NCBI GenBank assembly: GCA_004297485.1
Contig: SCTM01000314.1
Span: forward strand, 1 to 64,000
Length of the DNA stretch: 64,000 nt
Direction: 5' to 3'
Source of the DNA: Rhodospirillaceae bacterium
GTDB lineage: Bacteria > Pseudomonadota > Alphaproteobacteria > Rhodospirillales > Rhodospirillaceae
Shown: in pieces, positions 1 to 12,729 of the stretch
Position numbering within the stretch: the stretch's first letter is position 1
Layout: each line of letters begins with the position of its first letter
Program-made: the position numbers and the translations under genes
Notes under the pieces: model-generated
Told to the model about the DNA's origin: nothing
The model's database searches: none
What the model saw: only the letters and a program-made list of their open reading frames with translations

Positions 1-1
1 C

Positions 2-1130
<1,129 letters not shown>

Positions 1131-1141
<11 letters not shown>

Positions 1142-1874
1142 GGCGCCTCCGAAACCGACCGGCGAGCCGACTCGTCGGGAGACGGGGCAGATTCAGTTCT
1201 ATGGCCGGCGTAAAGGTAAACCCCTTAACAGCGGCCGCCGCACCCTGCTCGAGACCCTGCTGCCGACGCTGACGATTCCCGCGCCGGACCCGGGCGAAAT
1301 TGTCGCCCCGCGGGGTCTTTTTTCCGCGGCGCCAGAGACTGTATGGCTGGAAATTGGTTTCGGCGGCGGCGAACATCTGGCGGCGCAGGCCGCGGCTCAT
1401 CCCGAGATCGGCTTTATCGGCTGCGAGGTTTTTCTCAACGGTGTCGCGGGGCTGTTGAAGCACGTGGACGCCCACGAACTCGACAACGTGCGGATCTTTC
1501 ACGAGGACGTCCGACGTTTGCTGCCGGCGCTGCCCGATGCCAGTTTAGGCCGGATTTTCCTGCTTTTCCCTGACCCGTGGCCCAAAACCCGCCATGCCAA
1601 GCGGCGTTTTGTGTCGACAGCGATGCTCGACGAACTGGCACGGCTGCTTGTGGACGGCGGCGAGTTACGCGTGGCCAGCGATCATCCGGTCTATGTGCGC
1701 TGGGCGCTGGCCCACGGCACCGACCACCCATTGTTTCGGTGGCACGCGCAGGGACCGGAGGATTGGCGGACGCGGCCCGTGGACGGATTCGCCACCCGCT
1801 ACGAAGAAAAAGCCATCGCCGCCGGCCGGCCACCCACATTCATGCGGTTTATCCGGCGGCCCCGATCATCTTAA
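1131..1874 (+). CDS. trmB: tRNA (guanine-N7)-methyltransferase TrmB
   Basis: SAM-dependent enzyme that methylates N7 of G46 in the tRNA variable loop. The glycine-rich SAM motif [10 protein letters not shown] lies about 75 residues in. The family signature FPDPWPK with downstream KRRF is present, and a YGRRKG segment near the N-terminus is typical of alphaproteobacterial TrmB. The start is unsettled. The only in-frame ATG (1047) would overlap metK by 95 bases, whereas TTG at 1131 or 1119 gives a short overlap and a family-like N-terminus; none has a strong ribosome binding site. Lying directly behind metK, it probably draws on the metK product through the common SAM pool and is cotranscribed with it. 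Confidence 0.93.
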
Positions 1875-1901
1875 TGTCACGGCCGTAGTTGCGCTTCCGC
1901 C

Positions 1902-1930
1902 TTGCGTCCCAGGGCGAATCGCACTATATG
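1902..1930 (+). promoter_or_regulatory. Sigma-70-type promoter of the rimP-nusA-infB operon
   Basis: TTGCGT at 1902-1907 and TATATG at 1925-1930 are separated by exactly 17 bp, 28 bases after the trmB stop. Initiation is expected near 1937, giving a leader of about 120 nt before rimP. Assigned by eye from consensus and position. Confidence 0.55.
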
Positions 1931-1936
1931 CCTTGG

Positions 1937-2060
1937 CATCTTCACATGTTGGAACGACTTGGGAAGTGGGCCGGTTGCCCACTTTTTTTATTGCCCGGAT
2001 TTTGTTGCCCAAAACATCGGGCACGGGCGGCGGTCGCCAGCATGTCGTGATGGAGTGGTT
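1937..2060 (+). promoter_or_regulatory. rimP leader with attenuator-like hairpins
   Basis: The untranslated leader of the rimP-nusA operon holds an intrinsic terminator (1964-1989) and then a second hairpin (1992-2023, stem TGCCCG/CGGGCA with inner TTTTG/CAAAA). The hexamer TTGCCC occurs three times (1975-1980, 1991-1996, 2005-2010), so alternative pairings are possible. A structured leader upstream of rimP is a known candidate attenuator in alphaproteobacteria ('rimP leader'). Feedback by NusA is a reasonable inference but is not shown here. Confidence 0.6.
1964..1989 (+). terminator. Intrinsic terminator inside the rimP leader
   Basis: A perfect 8-bp stem AAGTGGGC/GCCCACTT with loop CGGTT is followed by an unbroken T run. 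It lies between the promoter and the first gene, so it should stop or attenuate transcription into rimP-nusA-infB unless antiterminated. It could also terminate metK-trmB read-through. Confidence 0.75.
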
Positions 2061-2603
2061 GTGGAGCGCTTGTCCTGGCTGGAGGTACGTGTCGCACCGA
2101 CCCTCGAGGCAATGGGCTTCGAGGTGGTGCGGATAGCTGTCACCAGCGGCGCGCGCAAGACGCTGCAAGTCATGGCGGATCGCCGCGACGGCAGTCTGAT
2201 CTCTGTGGAAGATTGCGCCGAGATCAGCCAGGCCCTGTCGGCGATTTTCGATGTCGAGGAACCGTTGAATGGTGCCTATGACCTGGAGATCAGCTCGGCA
2301 GGCATTGATCGGCCGTTGACGCGGCCCAAGGACTTCGCCACCTACGCCGGCTTCGAGGCCAAGGTGGAAACAAAAGCGCCCTTGGCGGGACGGAAACGGT
2401 TTAGAGGCCTGCTGAAAGGCATGAATAGCGCGGGTGAAGTGGTGATCGACGTCGATGGCGTCGATATCGCGGTACCCATGGAAGCCATCGGCAACGCCAA
2501 GCTGGTGTTGACCGACGCACTGATTGCGGCGACTGCGGCCGGTAAGGCCTGTAACGAAAACATCGGCGGTCCCAGGCCCGCCGCTGACAACGATACTAAC
2601 TGA
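2061..2603 (+). CDS. rimP: Ribosome maturation factor RimP
   Basis: Helps 30S subunit maturation. About 180 residues with the family's N-terminal pattern ERLSWLEVRVAPTLEAMGFE and the central segment YDLEISSAGIDRPLTRPKDF, which matches the conserved LEVSSPGIDRPL region. GTG at 2061 is chosen because GGAG (2052-2055) lies five bases upstream. The open frame continues back to 1902, but that part is leader sequence. First gene of the rimP-nusA-ylxR-infB-rbfA-truB-rpsO-pnp series, behind a leader that contains a terminator. Confidence 0.95.
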   Translation: MERLSWLEVRVAPTLEAMGFEVVRIAVTSGARKTLQVMADRRDGSLISVEDCAEISQALSAIFDVEEPLNGAYDLEISSAGIDRPLTRPKDFATYAGFEAKVETKAPLAGRKRFRGLLKGMNSAGEVVIDVDGVDIAVPMEAIGNAKLVLTDALIAATAAGKACNENIGGPRPAADNDTN

Positions 2604-2619
2604 GTTAGGGATTAAGACG

Positions 2620-4173
<1,554 letters not shown>

Positions 4174-4207
4174 GGCCATCGGCGGGTCCGAGGTGACAGG
4201 GAACGCC

Positions 4208-4849
4208 GTGGCAACGGCAGCACCGGTTTCCGATGACGGCATGGACGGCGACAGCCTCGAGGGGGCGGCGCCGGACGGGACGATGTCACGACGCTGTATC
4301 GTCAGCGGCGCCTCGGCACCGGCGGCGCGGATGGTGCGGTTTGTGGTCGGACCGGACGCTTTGATCGTTCCGGACGTAGATAATCGCCTGCCCGGCAGGG
4401 GTTTATGGTTGAGCGCCGACCGCGATATGGTAGAAACTGCGGCATCCAAGCGGCTGTTCGCCAAGGCCGCGCGGAGTAATGTGACGGTTCCGGCGAATCT
4501 GGCCGATCTGGTCGCGGACTTGTTGCGACGTCGGTGTCTCAATCATCTCGGCTTAGCGCGCCGCGCCGGGTTGGTGACCACCGGAGGGGAGAAGGTGCGT
4601 GCCCAGATCGCGACAGGGCATGTTGCAGTTCTGCTCGAGGCGGCGGATGGCTCGCCCCAAGAGCGTCGCAAGTTCACAGCCTTGGCACCGCAGGCGCCGG
4701 TCGTGGATGCGTTCACGAGCAGCGAACTGAGCGCGGCCCTGGGACGCGACAACGTCATACACGTGGCTTTGGCGGAAGGACGATTGACGCGCACGATACT
4801 TGACGATGCGGCGCGTTACGGCGGGCTCAAACGTCCGCCGGTAATTTGA
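4208..4849 (+). CDS. YlxR-family RNA-binding protein fused to an L7Ae-like domain
   Basis: The N-terminal half is a YlxR (DUF448) domain with RRCIVSG and RLPGRGLWLSAD. The C-terminal half resembles the L7Ae/L30e-like YlxQ proteins (NHLGLARRAGLVTTGGEKV). In Bacillus these are two genes in the same nusA-infB neighbourhood; alphaproteobacteria commonly carry the fusion. Bacillus YlxR binds RNA and modulates RNase P, but the role here is inferred only. GTG at 4208 is chosen because AGGGA lies five bases upstream; GTG at 4193 is also in frame. About 213 residues, encoded 34 bases after nusA. Confidence 0.88.
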   Translation: MATAAPVSDDGMDGDSLEGAAPDGTMSRRCIVSGASAPAARMVRFVVGPDALIVPDVDNRLPGRGLWLSADRDMVETAASKRLFAKAARSNVTVPANLADLVADLLRRRCLNHLGLARRAGLVTTGGEKVRAQIATGHVAVLLEAADGSPQERRKFTALAPQAPVVDAFTSSELSAALGRDNVIHVALAEGRLTRTILDDAARYGGLKRPPVI

Positions 4850-4922
4850 GACAATAGCGGCATTCAGCCGTAACGAATCACGAAGTTGATGAATCACTGA
4901 GTATAGGTACGGTCAGAGAAGC

Positions 4923-7448
4923 ATGCCGAGTGACGCGAAAACCAAGACGCCCCTGTCCTTAGGACGCGGCAAGTTGGAATTGAAGAAGACGGTCGAATCC
5001 GGACAGGTTCGGCAGAGCTTCTCCCATGGCCGTTCCAAGGTCGTGCAGGTCGAGCGCAAGCGAAAGCGCCAGTTCGAGATGGGCGCCGACGGCAAGGTGC
5101 AGGAAGTCAAGACCGCGCCGATCGGCTTCAAGGCCCGCGCCGATGAATTGCTGGCGAAGGAATCCGCGCTTCACGGATCGCTGACCGAAGACGAGAAGGC
5201 CCACCGGCTGAAGGCCCTGCAGGAGGCGATGAAGGCGGACGAGGAGTCGCGCCGCGTTGCCGACGAGGAAGCCAAACGCTTCGCCGAAGAAGAGGCCGTG
5301 CGGATCGCCGCCGAAAAGCTGTTGCCGCCTCAGGAAGCGGCGCCGGCGGTTGTAGCGGCGGTAACTGCGGAAGCAGCGCCAGCAGTCGTGACGACGCCGT
5401 CAGAGACCAAGGTTGTGGAGCTGCGCCCGGCCGTGGCCGTGCCTGGCCGACGCGCCGTCGAAGAGGAAGAAGACGAGGAATCCAGCCGGCGCAAAGCCAA
5501 GACCGGTCACAAACCGCCGACGGTCAAGCGTACCGAACCGCGCCGACGCGCGGGAAAACTGAGCCTGGGTGCCGCGCTTGCCGGCGACGATGTAGTCGAG
5601 CGCAGCCGCAGCCTCGCGGCCATGCGGCGCGCCGCCGACAAGGAGCGCCGCAAGGCGCAACTCAAACAGCCCATGAACACGGAGAAGGTGGTGCGCGAGG
5701 TCGTCGTGCCCGAAGCCATCACTGTGCAGGAGCTGTCCAACCGTATGGCCGAGCGCTCGGGCAACGTCGTCAAAGCACTTATGAAACTGGGCATCATGGC
5801 GACAATCAATGACGTGATCGATGCCGACACCGCCGAGCTGGTGGCGCAGGAGTTCGGACACCGCGTCAAACGCGTGACCGAAGACGCCGTGGAGGATGCC
5901 TTGAAAACCGGTCCGGACGAGCAGGCGGCCATGGTGCCGCGGCCGCCGGTCGTTACCGTCATGGGCCACGTCGACCACGGCAAGACATCGCTGTTGGACG
6001 CACTGCGCTCCGCCAATGTGGCAAGCGGCGAAGCCGGCGGGATCACCCAGCATATCGGCGCCTATCAGGTGCGAACGTCCGCGGGCGGAAAAATCACTTT
6101 CATCGATACGCCGGGTCACGAGGCTTTCACCGCCATGCGCGCACGCGGCGCGAAGGTCACCGACATCGTCATTCTGGTGGTCGCGGCGGACGACGGCATC
6201 ATGCCGCAAACCATCGAAGCCATCCGGCACGCCAAGGCCGCCGAGGTGCCGATCATCGTTGCCATCAACAAGATGGATAAACCGGGTGCGAACCCCAATA
6301 AGGTCAAGACCGAACTTCTGAGCCACGAAGTCGTGGTCGAAGACATGGGCGGCGAGACTTTGTGCATCGAGGTCTCGGCGGTCAAGAAAACCAACCTCGA
6401 CAAGCTTGAAGAAGCCATTCTGCTCCAAGCCGAAGTGCTCGACCTGAGAGCGAACCCGCGCCGGTCGGCCGAAGGCAGCATCATCGAAGCGAAGATGGAA
6501 AAGGGCGTCGGCTCGGTCGGTACCGTGCTGATCCAGCGTGGCACTTTGCATGTGGGCGACATCTTCGTTGCCGGCGCGGAATCGGGACGCGTGCGCGCCC
6601 TGGTGAACGAGCACGGCAAGCAGGTGAAGTCCGCCGGTCCGTCGGCGCCGGTGGAAGTCATCGGCTTCGGCGGCACGCCGTCGGCCGGTGACGATTTCGT
6701 CGTTGTCGAAGATGAAGTGCGTGCCCGCGAGGTGTCCGAGTTCCGCAAACGCAAGATGCGCGAAAAGGAACAGCTGGCCAACGCCGCCGGCTCGACCATG
6801 GAGCAGATGTTCGCCAAGATCAAAGCCGGCGTCGCCAAGGAATTGGCGGTGGTGGTGAAGGCCGACGTGCAGGGATCGGTGGAAGCCCTGACCGGAACTC
6901 TGTCGAAAATCGGCAGCGAGGAAATCAAGGTCAACGTGATCTATGGCGGCGTCGGCCCCATCAACGAATCCGACGTGACGCTGGCGAAAGCAAGTGGCGC
7001 GGTGATTATCGGCTTTAACGTCCGTGCCAACAGCCAGGCCCGCGAGACGGCCAAGCGCGACAACATCGACGTCCGTTATTACTCGATCATCTATGAAGTG
7101 GCGGACGATGTAACGGCAGTGGTCACCGGCATGCTGGCGCCGCGCTTCAAAGAAGCGTTCATCGGCTATGCGGAGATTCGCGAAGTGTTCAACATCACCA
7201 AGACCGGCAAGGTCGCCGGCTGCATGGTGACGCAAGGCGTGATCAAGCGCGGCTGCAAAGTACGCCTGCTGCGCGACAACGTCGTCATCCACGAAGGCGA
7301 TCTGTCACAGCTCAAGCGGTTCAAGGACGACGTGAAGGAAGTCCGCGAAGGCTTCGAGTGCGGCATGGCACTCGCCAACTATCAGGACATCCAGAAGGGC
7401 GATGTCATCGAGTGCTTCGAAATGGAGAAAGTGGCGGCTACGCTTTAA
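4923..7448 (+). CDS. infB: Translation initiation factor IF-2
   Basis: GTPase that delivers initiator tRNA to the 30S subunit. It has 841 residues. An N-terminal IF2-associated segment (residues 1-45) precedes a charged Ala/Glu linker, then the IF2_N domain near 255-318 ([20 protein letters not shown]). The G domain starts near 346 with GHVDHGKT, followed by DTPGHEAF and NKMD, and then the C-terminal initiator-tRNA-binding domains. The start has AGAGAAG just upstream. The 73-base gap to the ylxR-like gene shows no obvious terminator, so transcription probably continues from the rimP promoter. Confidence 0.98.
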   Translation: MPSDAKTKTPLSLGRGKLELKKTVESGQVRQSFSHGRSKVVQVERKRKRQFEMGADGKVQEVKTAPIGFKARADELLAKESALHGSLTEDEKAHRLKALQEAMKADEESRRVADEEAKRFAEEEAVRIAAEKLLPPQEAAPAVVAAVTAEAAPAVVTTPSETKVVELRPAVAVPGRRAVEEEEDEESSRRKAKTGHKPPTVKRTEPRRRAGKLSLGAALAGDDVVERSRSLAAMRRAADKERRKAQLKQPMNTEKVVREVVVPEAITVQELSNRMAERSGNVVKALMKLGIMATINDVIDADTAELVAQEFGHRVKRVTEDAVEDALKTGPDEQAAMVPRPPVVTVMGHVDHGKTSLLDALRSANVASGEAGGITQHIGAYQVRTSAGGKITFIDTPGHEAFTAMRARGAKVTDIVILVVAADDGIMPQTIEAIRHAKAAEVPIIVAINKMDKPGANPNKVKTELLSHEVVVEDMGGETLCIEVSAVKKTNLDKLEEAILLQAEVLDLRANPRRSAEGSIIEAKMEKGVGSVGTVLIQRGTLHVGDIFVAGAESGRVRALVNEHGKQVKSAGPSAPVEVIGFGGTPSAGDDFVVVEDEVRAREVSEFRKRKMREKEQLANAAGSTMEQMFAKIKAGVAKELAVVVKADVQGSVEALTGTLSKIGSEEIKVNVIYGGVGPINESDVTLAKASGAVIIGFNVRANSQARETAKRDNIDVRYYSIIYEVADDVTAVVTGMLAPRFKEAFIGYAEIREVFNITKTGKVAGCMVTQGVIKRGCKVRLLRDNVVIHEGDLSQLKRFKDDVKEVREGFECGMALANYQDIQKGDVIECFEMEKVAATL

Positions 7449-7571
7449 ACGCTACTGTTTTTCGAAGCAGGGCCCGCGACGCCGGTTAACATCGCCGCGC
7501 GCGAGACTCGTGAGATCATCTTTTTGTTTGAGCACGATCTTTACGGATCATGCTTTGAGGACCGCCCCATC

Positions 7572-8009
7572 ATGCCGAGACACCGCAGCAAGCCCCCGGG
7601 CCAGCGCCAATTGCGGGTGGGCGAGGAAATCCGTCACGTGCTTGCCTACATTTTCGAGCGCGAGACCCTGCGCGATCCGGCGCTGGCGAACGTGCGCCTG
7701 ACCGTGACCGAGGTCCGTCCGTCCGCCGACCTCCGCCATGCCCGCGTCTATGTGGTGCCCTTGGGCGGCGGCGATATGCCCAAGATTCTCGATGGTCTCG
7801 CACGGGTCAAACCGTTTCTGCGCCGGGAGATGGCCGCGCGGGTGAATATGCGGTTCATCCCCGATCTGTCGTTTGCCGCCGACAACAGCTTCGACGAGGC
7901 GGCGCACATTCTCCAGCTTCTCCACAAACCCGAAGTCGCACGCGATCTTCAACCTCACGACTCAGCCGACGGTGACGACGGTCAAATCGGCGAAGCCGAT
8001 GACGTCTAA
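7572..8009 (+). CDS. rbfA: Ribosome-binding factor RbfA
   Basis: Cold-shock-related factor for late 30S maturation. From ATG 7572 it has about 145 residues. Family features are RVGEEIRHVLAYIFERE at the N-terminus, VTEVRPSADLRHARVYV in the KH-type core and IPDLSFAADNSFDEAAHI near the end. An in-frame start at 7524 would add 16 residues unlike the family. GAGG at 7557-7560 lies 11 bases from the ATG, a little far. Its 3' end overlaps the truB start by 11 bases, which suggests translational coupling. Confidence 0.94.
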   Translation: MPRHRSKPPGQRQLRVGEEIRHVLAYIFERETLRDPALANVRLTVTEVRPSADLRHARVYVVPLGGGDMPKILDGLARVKPFLRREMAARVNMRFIPDLSFAADNSFDEAAHILQLLHKPEVARDLQPHDSADGDDGQIGEADDV

Positions 8010-8925
8010 GACGCGGGGCCGGCCGGTCCATGGCTGGATTGCGGTCGATAAGCCGACGGGAATTACCGCCGCCGCCGTGGTCGCCCGGGTGAAACGGGCC
8101 CTGGACGCGGCAAAAGTCGGGCATGCAGGCACGCTCGACCCCTTGGCCACCGGAATCCTGCCCATCGCCTTGGGCGAAGCGACCAAGACCGCCGCTTTCG
8201 CCATGGACGCAACCAAGGTCTACACCTTCGAGGCCACCTGGGGCACGGCCACCTCCACCGACGACTGCGAAGGGGAAGTGGTCGCAACCAGCACACAAAG
8301 GCCTGCCGCGGCGGCGATCATTCAAGCCTTGCCGGCCTTTACCGGCGACATCATGCAAACGCCGCCGGTGTATTCGGCCATCAAGGTGAACGGCCAACGG
8401 GCCTACGCTCTAGCGCGTCGTGACGAGACCGTGACCCTGGCTTCGCGCCCCGTCACCGTGCGGCGCTTCGTCCTGACCGGCACCCCCGATGCCGACCATG
8501 CCTGTTTCGAAGTGGAGTGCGGCAAGGGCACCTACATCCGCGCGCTGGTCCGCGACCTGGCACAAGCCATTGGAACTGTTGGACATATTTCGAAACTGCG
8601 GCGCACCCGCTGTGGCGTTTTCGCCGAATCGGCGGCGATTTCCCTGGCAATGCTGGAGACCCTCGGGCATAAAGCCGCCGATTCCGAGTATCTTCTCCCT
8701 GTCACGACCGTGCTGGACGACATCCCGGCTCTGGCCCTGACGGAAGAAGAGACCCGCCGCGTCCGCCTCGGCCAAGCCATAGCACTTTGGCCCGTGGCAA
8801 AGCGCAGTCCCCTCACCGGTCTGAGTCCAGGCATGGCCGTTCAGGTCAGGTGCGGAGACAAGCTGATTGCGGTTGCGGAGGTCGGTGACGGAATGGTCCG
8901 TCCCGTCCGGGTCATGAATCTCTGA
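7999..8925 (+). CDS. truB: tRNA pseudouridine(55) synthase TruB
   Basis: Converts U55 to pseudouridine in the T loop of tRNAs. About 308 residues. The catalytic region [19 protein letters not shown] carries the active-site Asp; KPTGITA and the substrate-binding segment [21 protein letters not shown] are also visible. ATG 7999 lies within the end of rbfA. The open frame extends further upstream but only as out-of-frame rbfA sequence. rpsO follows 17 bases after the stop. Confidence 0.97.
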   Translation: MTSKTRGRPVHGWIAVDKPTGITAAAVVARVKRALDAAKVGHAGTLDPLATGILPIALGEATKTAAFAMDATKVYTFEATWGTATSTDDCEGEVVATSTQRPAAAAIIQALPAFTGDIMQTPPVYSAIKVNGQRAYALARRDETVTLASRPVTVRRFVLTGTPDADHACFEVECGKGTYIRALVRDLAQAIGTVGHISKLRRTRCGVFAESAAISLAMLETLGHKAADSEYLLPVTTVLDDIPALALTEEETRRVRLGQAIALWPVAKRSPLTGLSPGMAVQVRCGDKLIAVAEVGDGMVRPVRVMNL

Positions 8926-8942
8926 TATTGAAGGAGTCCCCG

Positions 8943-9212
8943 ATGTCGATTTCACCTGAGCGCAAGCAAGCGCTCATCAAGGAATATGCCACTGCGGCTA
9001 ACGATTCCGGTTCGCCGGAAGTGCAAGTGGCGGTTCTCTCCGAGCGCATCAAGAACCTGACCGAGCACCTTAAGGGCCACACCAAGGACAATCATTCCCG
9101 GCGTGGTCTGCTCGTGATGGTCGGTCAGCGTCGGCGCATGCTCGACTACCTGAAGAGCACGTCGACAGAACGCTATGACTCGCTGATCGCACGTCTCGGC
9201 CTACGCCGCTAA
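8943..9212 (+). CDS. rpsO: 30S ribosomal protein S15
   Basis: Primary rRNA-binding protein of the small subunit platform. It has 89 residues, the standard length, with the signature [20 protein letters not shown] and the 16S-binding [26 protein letters not shown] sits six bases before ATG 8943, fixing the start. It is followed by a 310-base structured intergenic region before pnp, the usual rpsO-pnp arrangement. Confidence 0.98.
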   Translation: MSISPERKQALIKEYATAANDSGSPEVQVAVLSERIKNLTEHLKGHTKDNHSRRGLLVMVGQRRRMLDYLKSTSTERYDSLIARLGLRR

Positions 9213-9522
9213 TATAACCATGTCTGTGCATTGCGTTATTGACGGCACGCACTCGGCAACGAGTGCGGCATGTCGGCGCGTGCGTTTGGACAACGACAGC
9301 GTTTCACGGCAGGTGCCGTAAGGCGTTGACTTGAGCGTGACCGCGATGTCGCGGTTCGTTTTTTAAGGCGCGTCGCCCACGGGGATGGACCCCTTGCGAC
9401 GCGGGATCGAAACCTCGGCTCTCACCCTATCGTTCCGCCTGCGGCAAGGGCCGCAGACCACGGACGGTGAGCCGAGCGCACAATCCGGTGCCGGTCCATT
9501 AGGGAAGAAGGAAGTAAAACAC
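9213..9522 (+). other. rpsO-pnp intergenic region with three hairpins
   Basis: These 310 bases hold no credible gene. Three hairpins are visible: 9248-9267 (stem CGCACTCG/CGAGTGCG closed by a GCAA tetraloop), 9306-9319 (stem ACGGC/GCCGT) and 9340-9355 (terminator-like). In enterobacteria the pnp leader is cut by RNase III and PNPase at such hairpins for autoregulation; the same role here is inference. Confidence 0.6.
9339..9366 (+). terminator. Rho-independent terminator between rpsO and pnp
   Basis: Stem ACCGCG/CGCGGT with loop ATGT (9340-9355) is followed by TCG and six T residues. It should end part of the transcription from the rimP operon before pnp. No strong separate promoter for pnp could be picked downstream. 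Confidence 0.6.
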
Positions 9523-11655
9523 ATGTCTATGTTCAAAGTATTCCGCAAGGAGATCAACTGGGGCGGCCGCAAGCTGGTGCTGGAAACCGGCCGTGTCGCG
9601 CGTCAGGCCGACGGCGCCGTCATGGCGACCTACGGCGAGACCACGGTGCTCTGCACCGCCGTCGGCACGCGGACGCCGAAGCCCGGCATCGATTTCTTTC
9701 CGTTGACGGTCAACTATCAGGAAAAGACCTTCGCCGCGGGCAAGATCCCCGGTGGCTTTTTCAAGCGTGAAGGACGCCCGACGGAAAAGGAAACACTGAC
9801 CTCGCGTCTGATCGATCGCCCGATCCGTCCCCTGTTCCATCCGTCCTATCGCAACGAAACCCAGGTTGTCTGCACCGTCCTGTCCCACGATCTCAAGAAC
9901 GATCCGGATGTGGTCGCCATGATCGGCGCATCGGCCGCGTTGACCATCTCGGGCATTCCGTTCCTGGGCCCCATCGGTGCCGCGCGCGTCGGTTACATCG
10001 ACGGCCAGTTCGCTCTCAACCCCACCAGCGACGATCTCGTCAAGTCACAGCTTGACCTGGTTCTGGCTGCCACCCACGAAGGTGTGCTGATGGTGGAATC
10101 CATGGCACACGAGTTGAGCGAAGAGATCATGCTTGGCGCTGTGACGTTCGGCCACGAGCAGATGAAGCCCGTGATCGACGCCATCATCGGCCTCGCCGAA
10201 ATGTGCGCCAAGGAGCCGTTCGATCTGACGCCGGAAGCACCGGAAGTCGCAGTGGTGAAAGGCAAGTTCAAGAGCTTCGCTCCCGAGCTGGCCACCGCCT
10301 ACACGAATCAAGTGAAGCAGGATCGTTACGCCGCCGTCGGCGACGTGAAGAAGAAGGCCGTCGCCAGCCTGGGCGACAATGCCGCCGAAGTCGCAATCGC
10401 CGGGAAGGTGTTGAAGGAAATGGAAGCGGACGTGGTCCGCAACAACATCCTCGACACCGGCAAGCGTATCGACGGCCGCGACACCAAGACCGTGCGCCAG
10501 ATTGAAATCGATATCGGCGTGCTGCCGCGCGCTCATGGCTCGGCCCTGTTCACCCGCGGCGAAACCCAAGCCCTGGTGACAGCCACCCTCGGCACCGGCC
10601 AGGACGAGCAGATCATCGACGCGCTCGAGGGCGAGTACCGCGAGTACTTCATGCTGCATTATAATTTCCCGCCCTACTCCGTCGGCGAGACCGGCCGCAT
10701 GAGCGGTCCGGGACGGCGCGAAATCGGCCACGGCAAGCTGGCCTGGCGCGCGATCAAGCCGTTGATTCCGAGCCGCGAGAACTTCCCCTATACCTTGCGC
10801 ATCGTGTCCGAGATCACCGAGTCCAATGGATCTTCTTCCATGGCGACGGTGTGCGGCACGTCCTTGGCGATGATGGATGCGGGCGTGCCTATTGCCCGTC
10901 CCGTGGCCGGCATCGCCATGGGCCTGATCAAGGAAGGTTCGCGTTTCGCGGTGCTGTCCGACATTCTTGGCGACGAGGATCACCTCGGCGACATGGATTT
11001 CAAGGTCGCGGGAACCGCGACCGGCGTGACCTCGCTGCAGATGGACATCAAGATCACGTCCATCACCCGCGAGATCATGGACATCGCCCTGCGCCAAGCC
11101 AAGGATGGCCGTCTGCACATCCTGGGCGAAATGAGCAAGGTGATGACCGGCGCACGCCAGGAAGTCGCCGAGCACGCACCGCGCATCACCACGCTGCATG
11201 TGCCGAAGGATAAGATCCGCGAGATCATCGGCACGGGCGGCAAGGTCATTCGTGAACTGCAGGAAAGCACAGGCACCAAGATCGACATCGAGGACGACGG
11301 CACCGTGCGCGTGGCCTCGGCCGACGGCGACAAGATGAACGAAGCGGTGCGTCGCATCCGCGACATCGTCGCCGAGCCGGAAGTGGGCGTGATCTACACG
11401 GGCACCGTGGTCAAGACCATGGACTTCGGCGCGTTCGTGAACTTCCTCGGGAAGCGTGACGGCCTGGTCCACATCTCCGAGCTGGCCCCGCGTCGGGTGC
11501 AGCAAGTCTCCGAGGTGGTCAAGGAAGGCGATGTGGTCAAGGTGAAGTGCCTTGGCGTCGACGATCGCGGCAAGGTCAAGCTGTCCATGAAGCGGGTGGA
11601 TCAAGCCACCGGCCAGGACCTGGACAGCGCCGAACAGGCGTCGGCCGGAGCCTAA
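9523..11655 (+). CDS. pnp: Polyribonucleotide nucleotidyltransferase (PNPase)
   Basis: Phosphorolytic 3'-5' exoribonuclease and degradosome component. It has 710 residues from ATG 9523, the family length. The order is two RNase PH-like cores joined by an all-alpha domain, then a KH domain near residues 560-600 ([12 protein letters not shown]) and an S1 domain from about 620 ([15 protein letters not shown]). The stretch [20 protein letters not shown] in the second core is typical. A purine-rich AAGGAAG lies about ten bases upstream of the start. The frame stays open back to 9385, but that is leader sequence. A large imperfect dyad follows the stop. Confidence 0.97.
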   Translation: MSMFKVFRKEINWGGRKLVLETGRVARQADGAVMATYGETTVLCTAVGTRTPKPGIDFFPLTVNYQEKTFAAGKIPGGFFKREGRPTEKETLTSRLIDRPIRPLFHPSYRNETQVVCTVLSHDLKNDPDVVAMIGASAALTISGIPFLGPIGAARVGYIDGQFALNPTSDDLVKSQLDLVLAATHEGVLMVESMAHELSEEIMLGAVTFGHEQMKPVIDAIIGLAEMCAKEPFDLTPEAPEVAVVKGKFKSFAPELATAYTNQVKQDRYAAVGDVKKKAVASLGDNAAEVAIAGKVLKEMEADVVRNNILDTGKRIDGRDTKTVRQIEIDIGVLPRAHGSALFTRGETQALVTATLGTGQDEQIIDALEGEYREYFMLHYNFPPYSVGETGRMSGPGRREIGHGKLAWRAIKPLIPSRENFPYTLRIVSEITESNGSSSMATVCGTSLAMMDAGVPIARPVAGIAMGLIKEGSRFAVLSDILGDEDHLGDMDFKVAGTATGVTSLQMDIKITSITREIMDIALRQAKDGRLHILGEMSKVMTGARQEVAEHAPRITTLHVPKDKIREIIGTGGKVIRELQESTGTKIDIEDDGTVRVASADGDKMNEAVRRIRDIVAEPEVGVIYTGTVVKTMDFGAFVNFLGKRDGLVHISELAPRRVQQVSEVVKEGDVVKVKCLGVDDRGKVKLSMKRVDQATGQDLDSAEQASAGA

Positions 11656-11663
11656 GGAATCGG

Positions 11664-11759
11664 GGCGTGACGTGCTCGTGGTCCGATGATTTTAACATTC
11701 GCAAGACAGCCTACCGAACCGGGATGTGAATGTTAGAATCGGACCACTAGTGTCACGCC
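11664..11759. repeat. Large interrupted palindrome after pnp
   Basis: Three matched arm pairs are nested around one centre: GGCGTGAC (11664-11671) with GTCACGCC (11752-11759), GTGGTCCGAT (11678-11687) with ATCGGACCAC (11738-11747), and TAACATTC (11693-11700) with GAATGTTA (11728-11735). Small unequal bulges separate them and the loop is 27 nt. It is followed by TCATCTTTTT, so it may terminate pnp. Its size also fits a small mobile palindromic element. Confidence 0.7.
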
Positions 11760-11786
11760 TCATCTTTTTGGCCCGATATTTTTGGT

Positions 11787-12539
11787 ATGCATCTCCCACG
11801 CATTATCGCCCATCGCGGTGCATCGGCCGTAGCGCCCGAGAATACCCTCGCGGCGTTCCGGGCTGCCGCCGCTGCCGGCGCCCAGTGGGTGGAGTTTGAT
11901 GTGGCGTTGACCAGTGATGGGCGGCCGGTGGTCTTCCACGATGACCGCCTGGACCGCACGTCCGACGGCACAGGCCTGCTTGCCGAAACGTCGTTTGAGA
12001 CATTGAAGCATCTTGATGCGGGAAGCTGGTTCGCGCCCACCTTCGCCGGAGAAATGATTCCGACTTTGGAAGAGGTTCTCGAGACCCTCGAAACCCTCGC
12101 CCTGGGATTCAATATGGAGATCAAGCCGGATCTGGGACGGGAAGTGGCGACGGCCCATACCGCGCTCACGATCACCGCCGCCGACTGGCCCGAGGCATCG
12201 GCGCCGCCGCTGATCTCAAGCTTTTCCCGCATCGCCGTCGCCGTGGCGCGGGATGAGCAACCCCAATGGCCACGGAGTTTACTGTTCGATCGCCGCCCCC
12301 TGGACTGGCGCGAGATCGGCCAGGAACTGAAGCTCACGGGCTTCGGCGCCAATCAGCAGCACCTGGACCGGGATCAGGTCGCTGAACTCAAGGACGCCGG
12401 ATTCCGGCTGACCGCCTATACTGTTAACACCGTCGAGCGGGCGCAGATTCTGTTCGCCTGGGGCGTGGACGCCGTATTCACCGATACGCCGGGCACCATG
12501 GTACCCGCTTGCGCGACTTTCGGGACCGGGCACCAGTAA
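11787..12539 (+). CDS. Glycerophosphodiester phosphodiesterase
   Basis: Hydrolyses glycerophosphodiesters from phospholipid turnover to glycerol 3-phosphate and an alcohol. It has 250 residues and forms a GDPD TIM barrel. IIAHRGASAVAPENT at the N-terminus holds the catalytic His and metal-binding Glu; VEFDVALTSDGRPVVFHDD holds the E-x-D and second His. NMEIKP and the C-terminal GVDAVFTDTPG are also typical. No signal peptide is visible, so it is probably cytoplasmic (UgpQ-like). It stands alone after the pnp dyad and has no clear ribosome binding site. Confidence 0.92.
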   Translation: MHLPRIIAHRGASAVAPENTLAAFRAAAAAGAQWVEFDVALTSDGRPVVFHDDRLDRTSDGTGLLAETSFETLKHLDAGSWFAPTFAGEMIPTLEEVLETLETLALGFNMEIKPDLGREVATAHTALTITAADWPEASAPPLISSFSRIAVAVARDEQPQWPRSLLFDRRPLDWREIGQELKLTGFGANQQHLDRDQVAELKDAGFRLTAYTVNTVERAQILFAWGVDAVFTDTPGTMVPACATFGTGHQ

Positions 12540-12729
12540 TGGTTTGTCGCCCTAACGTCATAGGAGCGCATCTTGGTTCGGGCCGAGATTGCGCCTATAT
12601 TAGCCGCGCCGTGTTTTTCCGCCCGAGACAACGGGCCGTAAAGGGGCGTGGGGGCTTCCTTGCGGCGCCGGGTGGCGGATGCGAAGCGCTTTCACACATT
12701 GCTGCAATAGATACCGCGAGGCATGAGGC

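Noticed and set aside
5400-7292. 630-codon minus-strand open frame across infB
   Set aside because: Mirror of the infB coding frame; the composition bias (Asp/His/Arg) is typical of antisense frames in GC-rich genes.
9385-9522. 46-residue N-terminal extension of PNPase
   Set aside because: Not family-like, overlaps the structured leader, and ATG 9523 gives the standard 710-residue protein.
10045-11604. 519-codon minus-strand open frame across pnp
   Set aside because: Complete overlap with clear pnp domains; no start signal and no recognisable domain.
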